A stretch of DNA of 5,503 nucleotides, from positions 1 through 5,503 of the forward strand of contig CALLAG010000102.1 in the NCBI GenBank assembly GCA_938002705.1. The letters are read 5' to 3'. The notes beneath the pieces are model-generated. The model saw only the letters and a list, made by a program, of their open reading frames with translations. It ran no database searches and was not told the DNA's origin. This document shows positions 1 to 5,503 of the stretch, piece after piece; within the stretch, counting starts at the first letter, position 1, and each line of letters begins with the position of its first letter. The translations under genes were made by a program, and so were the position numbers. This stretch comes from an uncultured Saprospiraceae bacterium. GTDB lineage: Bacteria; Bacteroidota; Bacteroidia; Chitinophagales; Saprospiraceae.

Positions 1-41
1 AGAGCTGCAGGGCCTCCTCCTATTATTGCTAAGTTCTTCAT
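1..41 (-). CDS. N-terminus of a probable FAD/NAD(P)-binding protein (partial, cut by window edge)
   Basis: Read on the minus strand from an ATG at 41..39, the first 14 residues are MKNLAIIGGGPAAL. This is the classic opening of a Rossmann-type dinucleotide-binding fold: a short hydrophobic beta strand followed at once by the glycine-rich turn GGGPAA. In proteins that begin this way the motif binds the ADP part of FAD or NAD(P). Flavoprotein oxidoreductases, including HI0933-like proteins, typically start like this, but 14 residues cannot separate the subfamilies. The start is well supported because the motif normally lies within the first 15 residues of such proteins. The gene is divergent from the small membrane-protein gene at 166 and continues beyond the left edge. 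Confidence 0.75.
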   Translation of the reverse strand, partial: MKNLAIIGGGPAA

Positions 42-135
42 ACTGTACAGCAATGATACTAAAGAAAATATTGAAGACGGGAGTTATATTGTGAGCATAT
101 ACTGATATTCATATAAAAGCGATTTTTATTATCTA

Positions 136-143
136 TATATTTA
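136..143 (+). promoter_or_regulatory. Possible Bacteroidota-type -7 promoter element before the 57-residue gene
   Basis: The octamer TATATTTA matches the Bacteroidota -7 consensus TAnnTTTG in five of its six fixed positions and lies 22 bases before the ATG at 166. No convincing TTG/TTTG -33 box stands at the expected distance, and the region is so AT-rich that chance matches are likely. Confidence 0.25.
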
Positions 144-165
144 CAAATAGCTAAGATGATATAGT

Positions 166-339
166 ATGAAAGAAAAGAAAAAATATACTAATGCAGAAAT
201 CATAATGATCATCTTCTGCACCTTAGGTATTTCACTTATGGTAGCTCAGAAATTCATAGATACAGAACTAAATCTATTCACGATCTCAATTGCGTTAAAT
301 GGAATAGGGATTATGGCATTCCTATACAGCAGAAAATAA
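166..339 (+). CDS. Small two-span inner-membrane protein, function unknown (57 aa)
   Basis: An intact 57-codon frame runs from ATG 166 to TAA 337..339. I do not recognise the family. The protein begins with a strongly basic, charged stretch (MKEKKK), then has two hydrophobic segments at about residues 12-27 and 37-54. These are joined by a short polar turn (QKFIDTELN), and the protein ends in SRK. With positive charges at both ends, the positive-inside rule predicts a helical hairpin with both termini in the cytoplasm. No signal-peptidase site or lipobox is visible. The alternation of hydrophobic spans and charged ends is unlike random AT-rich translation, which supports a real gene despite its length. 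It lies 54 bp upstream of topB on the same strand and may be co-transcribed with it. An in-frame ATG at codon 14 would cut into the first span, so codon 1 is preferred. Confidence 0.6.
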   Translation: MKEKKKYTNAEIIMIIFCTLGISLMVAQKFIDTELNLFTISIALNGIGIMAFLYSRK

Positions 340-345
340 ATAATA

Positions 346-359
346 AGCTATGAATAGCT
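346..359. repeat. Short perfect inverted repeat before topB
   Basis: AGCTAT and ATAGCT form 6-bp arms separated by only two bases, in the 54-bp gap between the small membrane-protein gene and topB. The loop is too small for a stable RNA hairpin, and no U-tract follows, so it is not a terminator. It could be an operator-like dyad or chance in AT-rich DNA. Confidence 0.25.
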
Positions 360-393
360 ACTTTCACAATTACAAAAAAAATATCTAAGTTAA

Positions 394-2766
394 GTGAAAG
401 TCTGTATCGCAGAAAAGCCAAGTGTCGCAAAGGAAATAGCCTATATCATAGGAGCCAAAACAAGAAAGGATGGCTACTATGAGGGTAATGGCTATCAGGT
501 CACTTGGACCTTTGGCCACTTTTGTACATTACTACCTCCACAAGACTATAAGCCACAATGGAAGAGATGGAACTTGGATACACTTCCTATGCTCCCAGAA
601 AAATTTGAGACCAAAGTAATGAGTGATGGCGGTGTCAAAAAACAATTTAAAATCATCAAAAGCCTCTTCAAGAAAGCAAGCCTTGTTATAAATTGTGGTG
701 ATGCAGGCACAGAGGGAGAGCTCATACAGCGATGGGTCATCAAAGAAGCAGCATACAAAGGTCAAGTACAGAGACTATGGATATCATCCCTGACATCAGA
801 AGCCATTCGTAAGGGATTCCAAGAACTGAAACCTGCAAGTGATTTTGATAACTTATACTATGCTGCCAGCTCCAGAGCTATAGGCGACTGGCTACTGGGT
901 ATGAATGCCACACGACTCTATACACTTAAGTATGGCGGATATAAGCAGGTACTCTCTATAGGTCGAGTGCAGACGCCTACCCTTGCGATGCTCGTCAGAA
1001 GACATCATGAGATCGAAAATTTCGTACCACAACCGTACTGGGAATTACACACGCTGTACCGGAAAGTGACATTCAAAAACACTACAGGAAGATTTGAAAA
1101 TCCTGAGCAGGGACAAGACCTCCTGCAGCAGATAACAGGTAAGGACTTAGTCATCACCAAAGTAGAAAAGAAAGACGGCAAAGAATATGCGCCAAAACTA
1201 TATGACCTTACAAGCATACAAGTACACTGTAATAACAAATATGGCTATAGTGCTGAGAAGACATTAAAGGTAGTCCAGAAATTATATGAAATGAAAGTCG
1301 TCTCCTACCCACGGGTCGATACTACCTATCTGCCAGAAGATATATATCCCAAAATTCCAAACATCTTAAAAGGTCTAAAAAATTATAGTGAATACACTGA
1401 TCAGATACTAAAATCAAAGATCAGAAAATCAAAAAAAGTTTTTGATGATAAGAAGGTAACAGATCACCACGCCATCATACCTACCGGTGAGCAGCAGAAT
1501 CTCTACGGTGAGCAGCAGCAAGTCTATGACATGATCGTAAGGCGCTTTCTTGCCGTATTTCTCCCAGATTGTAAAGTCGCTAAGACAACTGTCAAAGCAA
1601 AAGTGGAGACAGTCTTATTCGTCGCTAAAGGGAAGGAAATAATCGAAGAAGGATGGAGAGTACTATTCCCCAAAAAAGATAAATCTAACGAAGAGGCGCC
1701 GGATGATAAAGAGAAAGATGATGACAAGGTCTTACCCTCGTTCAAAGAAGGTGAAAAAGGACCACACAATCCATCACTACTTGAGAAAATGACAAAGGCA
1801 CCATCGTACTACACAGAAGCATCTCTGCTACGTGCTATGGAGACCGCCGGTAAGCAAGTAGATGATGATGAGCTCAGGGAGCTTATGAAAGCTAATGGAA
1901 TCGGCAGACCATCTACTCGTGCTAATATCATAGAGACATTATTCCGAAGGAAGTATACCTACCGTAGAAAGAAGCAAGTCTTACCTACGGACATGGGTAT
2001 ACAGTTAATAGATACAATCAAAAATAAATTGCTTACCTCAGCTGAGCTTACCGGTCAATGGGAGAAGCGACTCAAAGAAATAGAGCTCGGAGACTATAGC
2101 CCAAAACCATTCATACAAGATATGAAGAAAATGGTAGATGACTTAGTCAAAGAAGTAAGGTTAGAAAAGGGTGTAAAAAGATTTGCAGTTCCTGCTACTA
2201 AAACTTACTCTAAATCTAAACGGAAACCCAAGTCTAACACAAGCAAACTCACAAAAAAAGGGAGCAAGAAGACATCGACAACCAATAGCAAAATGCAATG
2301 TCCTAAGTGCTCGATAGGTACTGTCATAAAAGGCAACTCAAGATATGGTTGTACGCAGTACAAAAGCGGCTGTAACTTTGGAATTCCATTTGTATATATG
2401 GGTAAGAAGATAAGCGATAATCAAATAAAGCGCCTCGTAGAAAAAGGATCTACAGTCAAGCTAAAGGGGTTCTTAACTAAAGATGGAAAAGTGGATGGGA
2501 CTATAAGTTTCGATAATAATAAGCAACTTATACTCAAGCCATCAGACAATGTAACAACGAATAATAGACCAAGCAAAACAAAAGCTGTAGAAATGCCTAC
2601 TTGCCCTAAGTGCAAAAAAGGAAAATTAATAAAAGGTAAAACGGCTTATGGGTGTACAAGATGGAAGTCAGGTTGTGAGCTCAGAGTCACATTCGCAGAT
2701 ATCAAGAAGAAAGCTGCAGGGCAGCAATTAACTAAAGATCTAGTCCTAAAAATAATCGCTAGCTGA
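394..2766 (+). CDS. topB: DNA topoisomerase III-like type IA topoisomerase with two C-terminal zinc-finger modules
   Basis: This type IA enzyme cleaves one DNA strand through a 5'-phosphotyrosine, passes another strand through and reseals it; topoisomerase III chiefly decatenates DNA and resolves recombination or replication intermediates. The N-terminal TOPRIM domain (about 1-135) has the opening MKVCIAEKPSVA with E7 and K8, FGH at 40-42 and D103-A-G-T-E-G-E109. The gate and catalytic domain (about 150-590) has SIGRVQTPTL around R191, the active-site tyrosine Y305 in SYPRVDTTYLP, TDHHAIIPT at 356-364 and GIGRPST at 502-508. An acidic insert (about 430-446) and a Lys/Ser-rich linker (about 603-633) precede two C4 modules, C636/C639/C653/C660 and C737/C740/C754/C761. 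The start is GTG: an in-frame TAA lies immediately upstream (391..393), and any later start would lose the TOPRIM motif. The leader is A-rich (about 372-383), with no Shine-Dalgarno sequence, as expected in Bacteroidota. The gene is complete and about as long as longer TopB proteins. Confidence 0.95.
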   Translation: MKVCIAEKPSVAKEIAYIIGAKTRKDGYYEGNGYQVTWTFGHFCTLLPPQDYKPQWKRWNLDTLPMLPEKFETKVMSDGGVKKQFKIIKSLFKKASLVINCGDAGTEGELIQRWVIKEAAYKGQVQRLWISSLTSEAIRKGFQELKPASDFDNLYYAASSRAIGDWLLGMNATRLYTLKYGGYKQVLSIGRVQTPTLAMLVRRHHEIENFVPQPYWELHTLYRKVTFKNTTGRFENPEQGQDLLQQITGKDLVITKVEKKDGKEYAPKLYDLTSIQVHCNNKYGYSAEKTLKVVQKLYEMKVVSYPRVDTTYLPEDIYPKIPNILKGLKNYSEYTDQILKSKIRKSKKVFDDKKVTDHHAIIPTGEQQNLYGEQQQVYDMIVRRFLAVFLPDCKVAKTTVKAKVETVLFVAKGKEIIEEGWRVLFPKKDKSNEEAPDDKEKDDDKVLPSFKEGEKGPHNPSLLEKMTKAPSYYTEASLLRAMETAGKQVDDDELRELMKANGIGRPSTRANIIETLFRRKYTYRRKKQVLPTDMGIQLIDTIKNKLLTSAELTGQWEKRLKEIELGDYSPKPFIQDMKKMVDDLVKEVRLEKGVKRFAVPATKTYSKSKRKPKSNTSKLTKKGSKKTSTTNSKMQCPKCSIGTVIKGNSRYGCTQYKSGCNFGIPFVYMGKKISDNQIKRLVEKGSTVKLKGFLTKDGKVDGTISFDNNKQLILKPSDNVTTNNRPSKTKAVEMPTCPKCKKGKLIKGKTAYGCTRWKSGCELRVTFADIKKKAAGQQLTKDLVLKIIAS

Positions 2767-2819
2767 TGAGCAATGGCTATGATACTTATACAGACTATAC
2801 TCTGAGAACTCTGAGTCAT

Positions 2820-3671
2820 TTACCATTCATACACAACACCTAATGAGACTGTTGCGAAGTGTAACCAATTTCTTACATATCCATCACCAGGACCTTTATC
2901 ATCTTCGGATGTACCTACAGCACCTCCACCGAGATATCTTAAGTTAAAGAATGCACTAATCGGTTCATTGACCCTAATGCCTGTCCTGAAGCTGGCATCA
3001 AGTATAGCTCCTACTATCTCATTATCACTACCATTAAGATAACTGACGGGAGCATAGATACCATCAGCTTCTATTTCTGCATATACCATATTACTTAACT
3101 GTGCTCTTGACTTTAATTTTAATGCCGGAACTAATCCTACACCTCTGTTAGTACGGAAGAGGCTTCCATCGATAGATTCAAAAGAGATTGTTGCATTACG
3201 GATCTGTAAAGTACCTCCTATAGCAAAATCATATTTTTCGTTATTACTCAATAACTCTCTCAGATAACTAAATCGATAGAATGGGAAATTATATAATAAA
3301 TTAACTCCCGTAGAGGCAGGAAAGGTAACATCATCTACGATCAAGTCTTCTGTCAATAGAACTTGAGATTCTATTCTTAATGGTTGGTATAAAAATACTA
3401 ATGTATGCGTAGGACCTAAGTCCAATTCTACTGAGAATCGCTTAACCGGGAATAATACATCTTGTCCACCATCATCTCTATAGTCAAAATAAGTACCGCG
3501 ATTACTGAATTGTACCTTATGACTCATGACGTTCAGAAAGCCCATCTCTACTACAGCTCTTACAGTCGTAGATTTATCAGAGTTACCTGCATCATAAGTG
3601 AGATCTTGAGAAGCAACATAAGAATAGGAAAGTAATGAGATGAGTAAGAATATCAAGTTCTTCAATACCAT
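2820..3671 (-). CDS. Uncharacterised outer-membrane beta-barrel protein (283 aa)
   Basis: The function is unknown. The first 21 residues form a Sec signal peptide: a lysine at position 4, a hydrophobic core (LIFLLISLL), and a likely cut at YVAS|Q22, leaving an N-terminal Gln as is common in Bacteroidota. The mature 262 residues show alternating polar and hydrophobic strands rich in aromatic residues, with Gly/Asp/Asn turns. The chain ends in GVVYEW; a terminal aromatic residue on a last amphipathic strand is the usual beta-barrel assembly (BAM) signal. The pattern HTLVFLYQPLRIES near residues 90-103, then YRFSY, an EADG segment and a final strand, resembles a family of uncharacterised barrels in which a similar H-x-(V/L)-x-(L/F)-LY-x-PL segment occurs; this rests on recall, not a search. 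There is no sorting tail, plug domain or enzyme motif. Start ATG 3671..3669 gives an intact signal peptide; the next methionine (residue 43) would remove it. The gene is convergent with topB and divergent from the peroxidase. Confidence 0.75.
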   Translation of the reverse strand: MVLKNLIFLLISLLSYSYVASQDLTYDAGNSDKSTTVRAVVEMGFLNVMSHKVQFSNRGTYFDYRDDGGQDVLFPVKRFSVELDLGPTHTLVFLYQPLRIESQVLLTEDLIVDDVTFPASTGVNLLYNFPFYRFSYLRELLSNNEKYDFAIGGTLQIRNATISFESIDGSLFRTNRGVGLVPALKLKSRAQLSNMVYAEIEADGIYAPVSYLNGSDNEIVGAILDASFRTGIRVNEPISAFFNLRYLGGGAVGTSEDDKGPGDGYVRNWLHFATVSLGVVYEW

Positions 3672-3708
3672 AATTAGGATTTCTAAAATTTAAGAATACT
3701 TATATAAG

Positions 3709-3738
3709 AAGAACTATCAATTATTGTTCGATTACAAA
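3709..3738 (-). promoter_or_regulatory. Candidate promoter for the beta-barrel gene
   Basis: On the minus strand a TTTG (plus 3738..3735) is followed after 18 bases by TAGTTCTT (plus 3716..3709). This fits the Bacteroidota layout of a -33 TTTG box and a -7 TAnnTTTG box, with two mismatches in the latter. It would give a leader of about 30 bases before the ATG at 3671. The match is weak and unverified. Confidence 0.3.
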
Positions 3739-3790
3739 GGCCCAAATAAAAGTCAAGTCTCAATAGGGGCTTATTATGTACAGTAATCTC

Positions 3791-3803
3791 GTGATATAAT
3801 CAC
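3791..3803. repeat. Perfect dyad GTGAT-N3-ATCAC, possible operator
   Basis: Two 5-bp arms are separated by ATA in the divergent promoter region, about 130 bp before the peroxidase start and 120 bp before the barrel start. The half-sites recall those of CRP/FNR-family regulators (TGTGA or TTGAT), but the spacing is one base shorter than the standard sites. A regulatory role is therefore only a possibility. Confidence 0.3.
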
Positions 3804-3823
3804 AACTCACATATGCCCAAAAA

Positions 3824-3844
3824 AGACAAGTAATAGACAATAAT
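3824..3844. repeat. Imperfect short tandem repeat AGACAA(G)TAAT x2
   Basis: AGACAAGTAAT (3824-3834) is followed directly by AGACAATAAT (3835-3844); the copies differ by one inserted G. The repeat sits in the divergent intergenic region. It could be a pair of protein-binding half-sites about one helical turn apart or a slippage product. Confidence 0.4.
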
Positions 3845-3932
3845 AGGCATCTCAGATATAAAAAAAAGTACATTGATAATAAGTAAATCAACACCCAAAG
3901 CATAATTGATAAATTACCTCTAAATTTATATC

Positions 3933-5351
3933 ATGAGAAAATTATACTTGGGAGCAATTCTGTTCTGTGCTATCATACTTATGGGTTCTGGAATTATCAA
4001 TCTTGATATGCTACATAATTACGCTAATCAAGAAGTCCCATCTTATATAACCTTAGATAATACAACAGATAACCATATAACTGATGAGGTCGCTACACTC
4101 GGTAGAGTGTTATTCTACGACACAGAGCTCTCCTTAGATAATCAGACTTCTTGTGCAAGCTGTCATCAGCAGGAAGTGGCTTTCGGTGATAAGAATCAAG
4201 TGAGTGTAGGATCATTTGGATTGACTGGTAGGCACTCTATGCGATTAGTCAATTCAAGATTTTCGGCAGAATCAAGATTCTTCTGGGATGAACGTGCATC
4301 AAGCTTAGAGGACCAAAGTTCGATGCCCATACAAGACCATATAGAAATGGGCTACAGTGGACAATTTGGACAGCCAGGAATCGATGCTCTTATCGAAAAA
4401 ATGGAATCTATAGATTACTATAATACACTGTTCGAATTTGCATTTGGTGATAATTTTATATCTGAGGAGAGGATACAATTGGCATTAGCACAGTTTATAC
4501 GAAGTATACAATCTTTTGATTCCAGATACGATGAGGGACGTGCTGCTGTACCAAATGGCAATAGACCATTCTCTAATTTTACTAATCAAGAAAATCGTGG
4601 CAAACAATTATTTCTGGAGGCTATTGAATTTGGTACTGAAGGTAATCGTATAGGAGGAGGTATCGCATGTGCACAATGTCATACACCACCAGAATTCTCC
4701 ATCAATCCTAATAGTAGAACTAACGGTGTCATACTTGACGCCACAGGTTATGGCTTTGACGAGGGTATCATCAGGTCACCGAGCCTGAGAGACGTATTTA
4801 ACCCTGCAGGAGAGCTTAATGGACCACTTATGCATAATGGTCTATTCTCAGATATGCATCAGGTGCTTGCACATTATAACGATATAGCTGAAGCTACAGG
4901 CAATCCCAATACTTTTGTAGATAATAGACTTAAAGACGGCCAATTCATTCAGAAATTAAATATGACTGATGATGAGGTCAACAGTGTAGTTGCCTTCCTC
5001 AAAACATTAACCGGCTCGGACTTATACACAAATGAGAAGTGGTCAAATCCTTTTGATGCAAATGGTGAACTTGAAATTCTTTTTGGCCCTACTGACATCC
5101 AAGACTTGGAGCAAGCTAATATCCGCATCTCTCCTAACCCTGTAGCTGATCAGATTAATATCGACAACCTAGATAAGCTATCTCAGATTAACATATTAGA
5201 TATCAGAGGTCAGCTTATGATTTCTCATAATATCGATAATCAATCAGAAGCACATTTTGATGTATCAAGATTAAAGGCTGGAGTCTATATTATTATGGCG
5301 AAGAGTGATACTTCTAATGAAATAGTAACTCAGAAATTTATCAAGTTATAG
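3933..5351 (+). CDS. Di-haem cytochrome c peroxidase (CCP/MauG family) with C-terminal T9SS sorting domain
   Basis: The family reduces H2O2 to water using electrons from small c-type cytochromes, or oxidises other substrates (MauG). An N-terminal signal peptide is present (R2, K3, hydrophobic core about 5-19, no lipobox). The peroxidase domain (about 45-365) has two haem-attachment motifs, CASCH (C74, C77, H78) and CAQCH (C246, C249, H250). Also visible are the family blocks TGRHSMRLVN (98-107), FFWDERASSLEDQ with W118, the IEMG glutamate E138, and GPLMHNGLF, where M300 is the likely distal ligand of the C-terminal haem. The domain ends with VVAFLKTLTG. Residues about 395-472 form a type A T9SS tail: RISPNPV at 398-404, a D-x-x-G turn, the LKAGVYII motif and a terminal KFIKL. 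Family knowledge says such tails direct passage across the outer membrane and release or surface attachment. The ATG at 3933 gives a complete signal peptide. The gene stands alone on its strand, divergent from the barrel gene. The exact substrate is unknown. Confidence 0.93.
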   Translation: MRKLYLGAILFCAIILMGSGIINLDMLHNYANQEVPSYITLDNTTDNHITDEVATLGRVLFYDTELSLDNQTSCASCHQQEVAFGDKNQVSVGSFGLTGRHSMRLVNSRFSAESRFFWDERASSLEDQSSMPIQDHIEMGYSGQFGQPGIDALIEKMESIDYYNTLFEFAFGDNFISEERIQLALAQFIRSIQSFDSRYDEGRAAVPNGNRPFSNFTNQENRGKQLFLEAIEFGTEGNRIGGGIACAQCHTPPEFSINPNSRTNGVILDATGYGFDEGIIRSPSLRDVFNPAGELNGPLMHNGLFSDMHQVLAHYNDIAEATGNPNTFVDNRLKDGQFIQKLNMTDDEVNSVVAFLKTLTGSDLYTNEKWSNPFDANGELEILFGPTDIQDLEQANIRISPNPVADQINIDNLDKLSQINILDIRGQLMISHNIDNQSEAHFDVSRLKAGVYIIMAKSDTSNEIVTQKFIKL

Positions 5352-5398
5352 AATGCCTTAGCAAAAGCTTATATCACCCGGTATCATAGTATCTGTAT

Positions 5399-5424
5399 AA
5401 AAAAAATATAGCTCCAATGCTACA
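5399..5424 (-). terminator. Probable minus-strand intrinsic terminator
   Basis: Read on the minus strand, TGTAGC and GCTATA pair as a 6-bp stem (one G-U wobble) around the six-base loop ATTGGA (plus 5424..5407). A run of eight T follows directly (plus 5406..5399). The stem has few GC pairs, so strength is uncertain, but the hairpin-plus-U-tract layout is correct. It would end a transcript entering from the right edge and would not serve the plus-strand peroxidase. Confidence 0.45.
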
Positions 5425-5463
5425 TATAGAGTACTGCAAATGTCTATATTGCACATACTATAT
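5424..5463. repeat. Imperfect AT-rich inverted repeat downstream of the peroxidase
   Basis: TGCAA (5435-5439) pairs with TTGCA (5449-5453) around a nine-base loop. The stem resumes as GTA/TAC (5431-5433 with 5456-5458) and ATATA/TATAT at the outer ends, with a small internal mismatch and a GA bulge. It could fold in RNA of either strand. There is no T-run after it on the plus strand, so it may be a 3' stabilising hairpin or part of a tandem stem-loop with the adjacent terminator. Confidence 0.35.
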
Positions 5464-5469
5464 ATGGAC

Positions 5470-5503
5470 TTAACTATAACGCAATACCTTCTCCTGAGTA
5501 ACA
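5470..5503 (-). CDS. Possible 3' end of a minus-strand gene (partial, right edge)
   Basis: Two minus-strand frames open at the right edge and stop just inside it. One reads VTQEKVLRYS and stops at TAA 5472..5470; the other reads CYSGEGIAL and stops at TAG 5476..5474. Neither is identifiable, and the sequence here does not say which, if either, is real. The support is contextual: a probable minus-strand terminator lies about 45 bp downstream at 5424..5399, the normal place for the end of a gene convergent with the peroxidase. Confidence 0.25.
   Translation of the reverse strand, partial: VTQEKVLRYS

Larger units (their letters stand above)
3672..3932. other. 261-bp divergent intergenic region between beta-barrel and peroxidase genes
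   Basis: No plausible gene was found on either strand: the frames are only a handful of codons long, and the longest minus-strand one noticed has 16. The region must hold both divergent promoters. It contains the dyad GTGAT-ata-ATCAC at 3791-3803, an imperfect tandem repeat at 3824-3844, two copies of ATTGATAA at 3872-3879 and 3905-3912 (33 bp apart), and an A8 run near 3860-3867. The octamer TAAATTTA at 3921-3928 resembles a -7 box but is only 4 bases from the peroxidase ATG, so the true promoter may be elsewhere. Confidence 0.6.

Noticed and set aside
359..366. TACTTTCA as a -7 promoter element for topB
   Set aside because: There are two mismatches to TAnnTTTG and no -33 box at the right distance; topB may be read from the promoter of the preceding small gene.
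532..765. Minus-strand open frames of 70-77 codons inside topB (also near 1005-1238, 1524-1769 and 2421-2615)
   Set aside because: They lie fully within the conserved topB coding sequence on the opposite strand. They have no family resemblance, and their composition (Cys/Ser/Phe-rich) is what antisense translation of a Lys/Glu-rich gene produces.
2767..2819. ACTCTGAGAACTCTGAGT as a bidirectional terminator between topB and the barrel gene
   Set aside because: It is mainly a direct repeat of ACTCTGAG. The inverted pairing is only three or four bases, and there is no T-run on either strand.
3812..3850. ATGCC...GGCAT inverted repeat in the divergent region
   Set aside because: Five-base arms separated by about 29 bases are expected by chance, and the arms do not extend.
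3921..3928. TAAATTTA as the peroxidase promoter -7 box
   Set aside because: It is a near match to the consensus but only four bases before the ATG, so the transcript would be essentially leaderless; no -33 box is found at the right spacing.
5358..5374. AGC-AAAA-GCT just after the peroxidase as its terminator
   Set aside because: The stem is only three base pairs and no U-tract follows on the plus strand.
1..5503. A novel multi-gene defence or mobile system
   Set aside because: No transposase, integrase, toxin-antitoxin pair, restriction or CRISPR component, or long terminal repeats are visible. TopB homologues occur on mobile elements in Bacteroidota, but the neighbours here are envelope genes with no mobilisation functions.

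Overview
The window looks like a chromosomal segment of a member of the Bacteroidota. Four things point there: an A-rich, Shine-Dalgarno-poor stretch before most starts; a C-terminal type IX secretion (T9SS) sorting tail on a secreted enzyme; a topoisomerase III of the type common in this phylum; and a low-to-moderate GC content by eye. The order or family cannot be settled from the sequence alone.

Layout, left to right. The left edge carries only the first 14 codons of a minus-strand gene, which open with a dinucleotide-binding glycine motif (an FAD/NAD(P)-dependent protein). A 124-bp divergent spacer follows. Then come two plus-strand genes: an unrecognised 57-residue double-membrane-span protein (166..339) and, 54 bp later, a complete 790-residue type IA topoisomerase (topB-like, 394..2766) with a GTG start. 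TopB converges, with a 53-bp gap, on a minus-strand gene for an uncharacterised outer-membrane beta-barrel protein (2820..3671). A 261-bp divergent spacer with several short repeats separates that gene from a plus-strand di-haem cytochrome c peroxidase with a T9SS tail (3933..5351). The last 152 bp hold a probable minus-strand intrinsic terminator and a possible 3' end of a gene entering from the right.

The genes do not form one obvious pathway. The small membrane protein and topB may share a transcript. The beta-barrel protein and the peroxidase are divergent cell-envelope genes that could share regulatory DNA, but nothing in the sequence proves a functional link. No CRISPR array, insertion sequence, tRNA, rRNA or phage gene was seen. 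The items most worth a second look are the peroxidase apparently routed through T9SS, the orphan beta-barrel, the small membrane protein in front of topB, and the altered TOPRIM motif of TopB. I did not find a convincing new multi-gene system.
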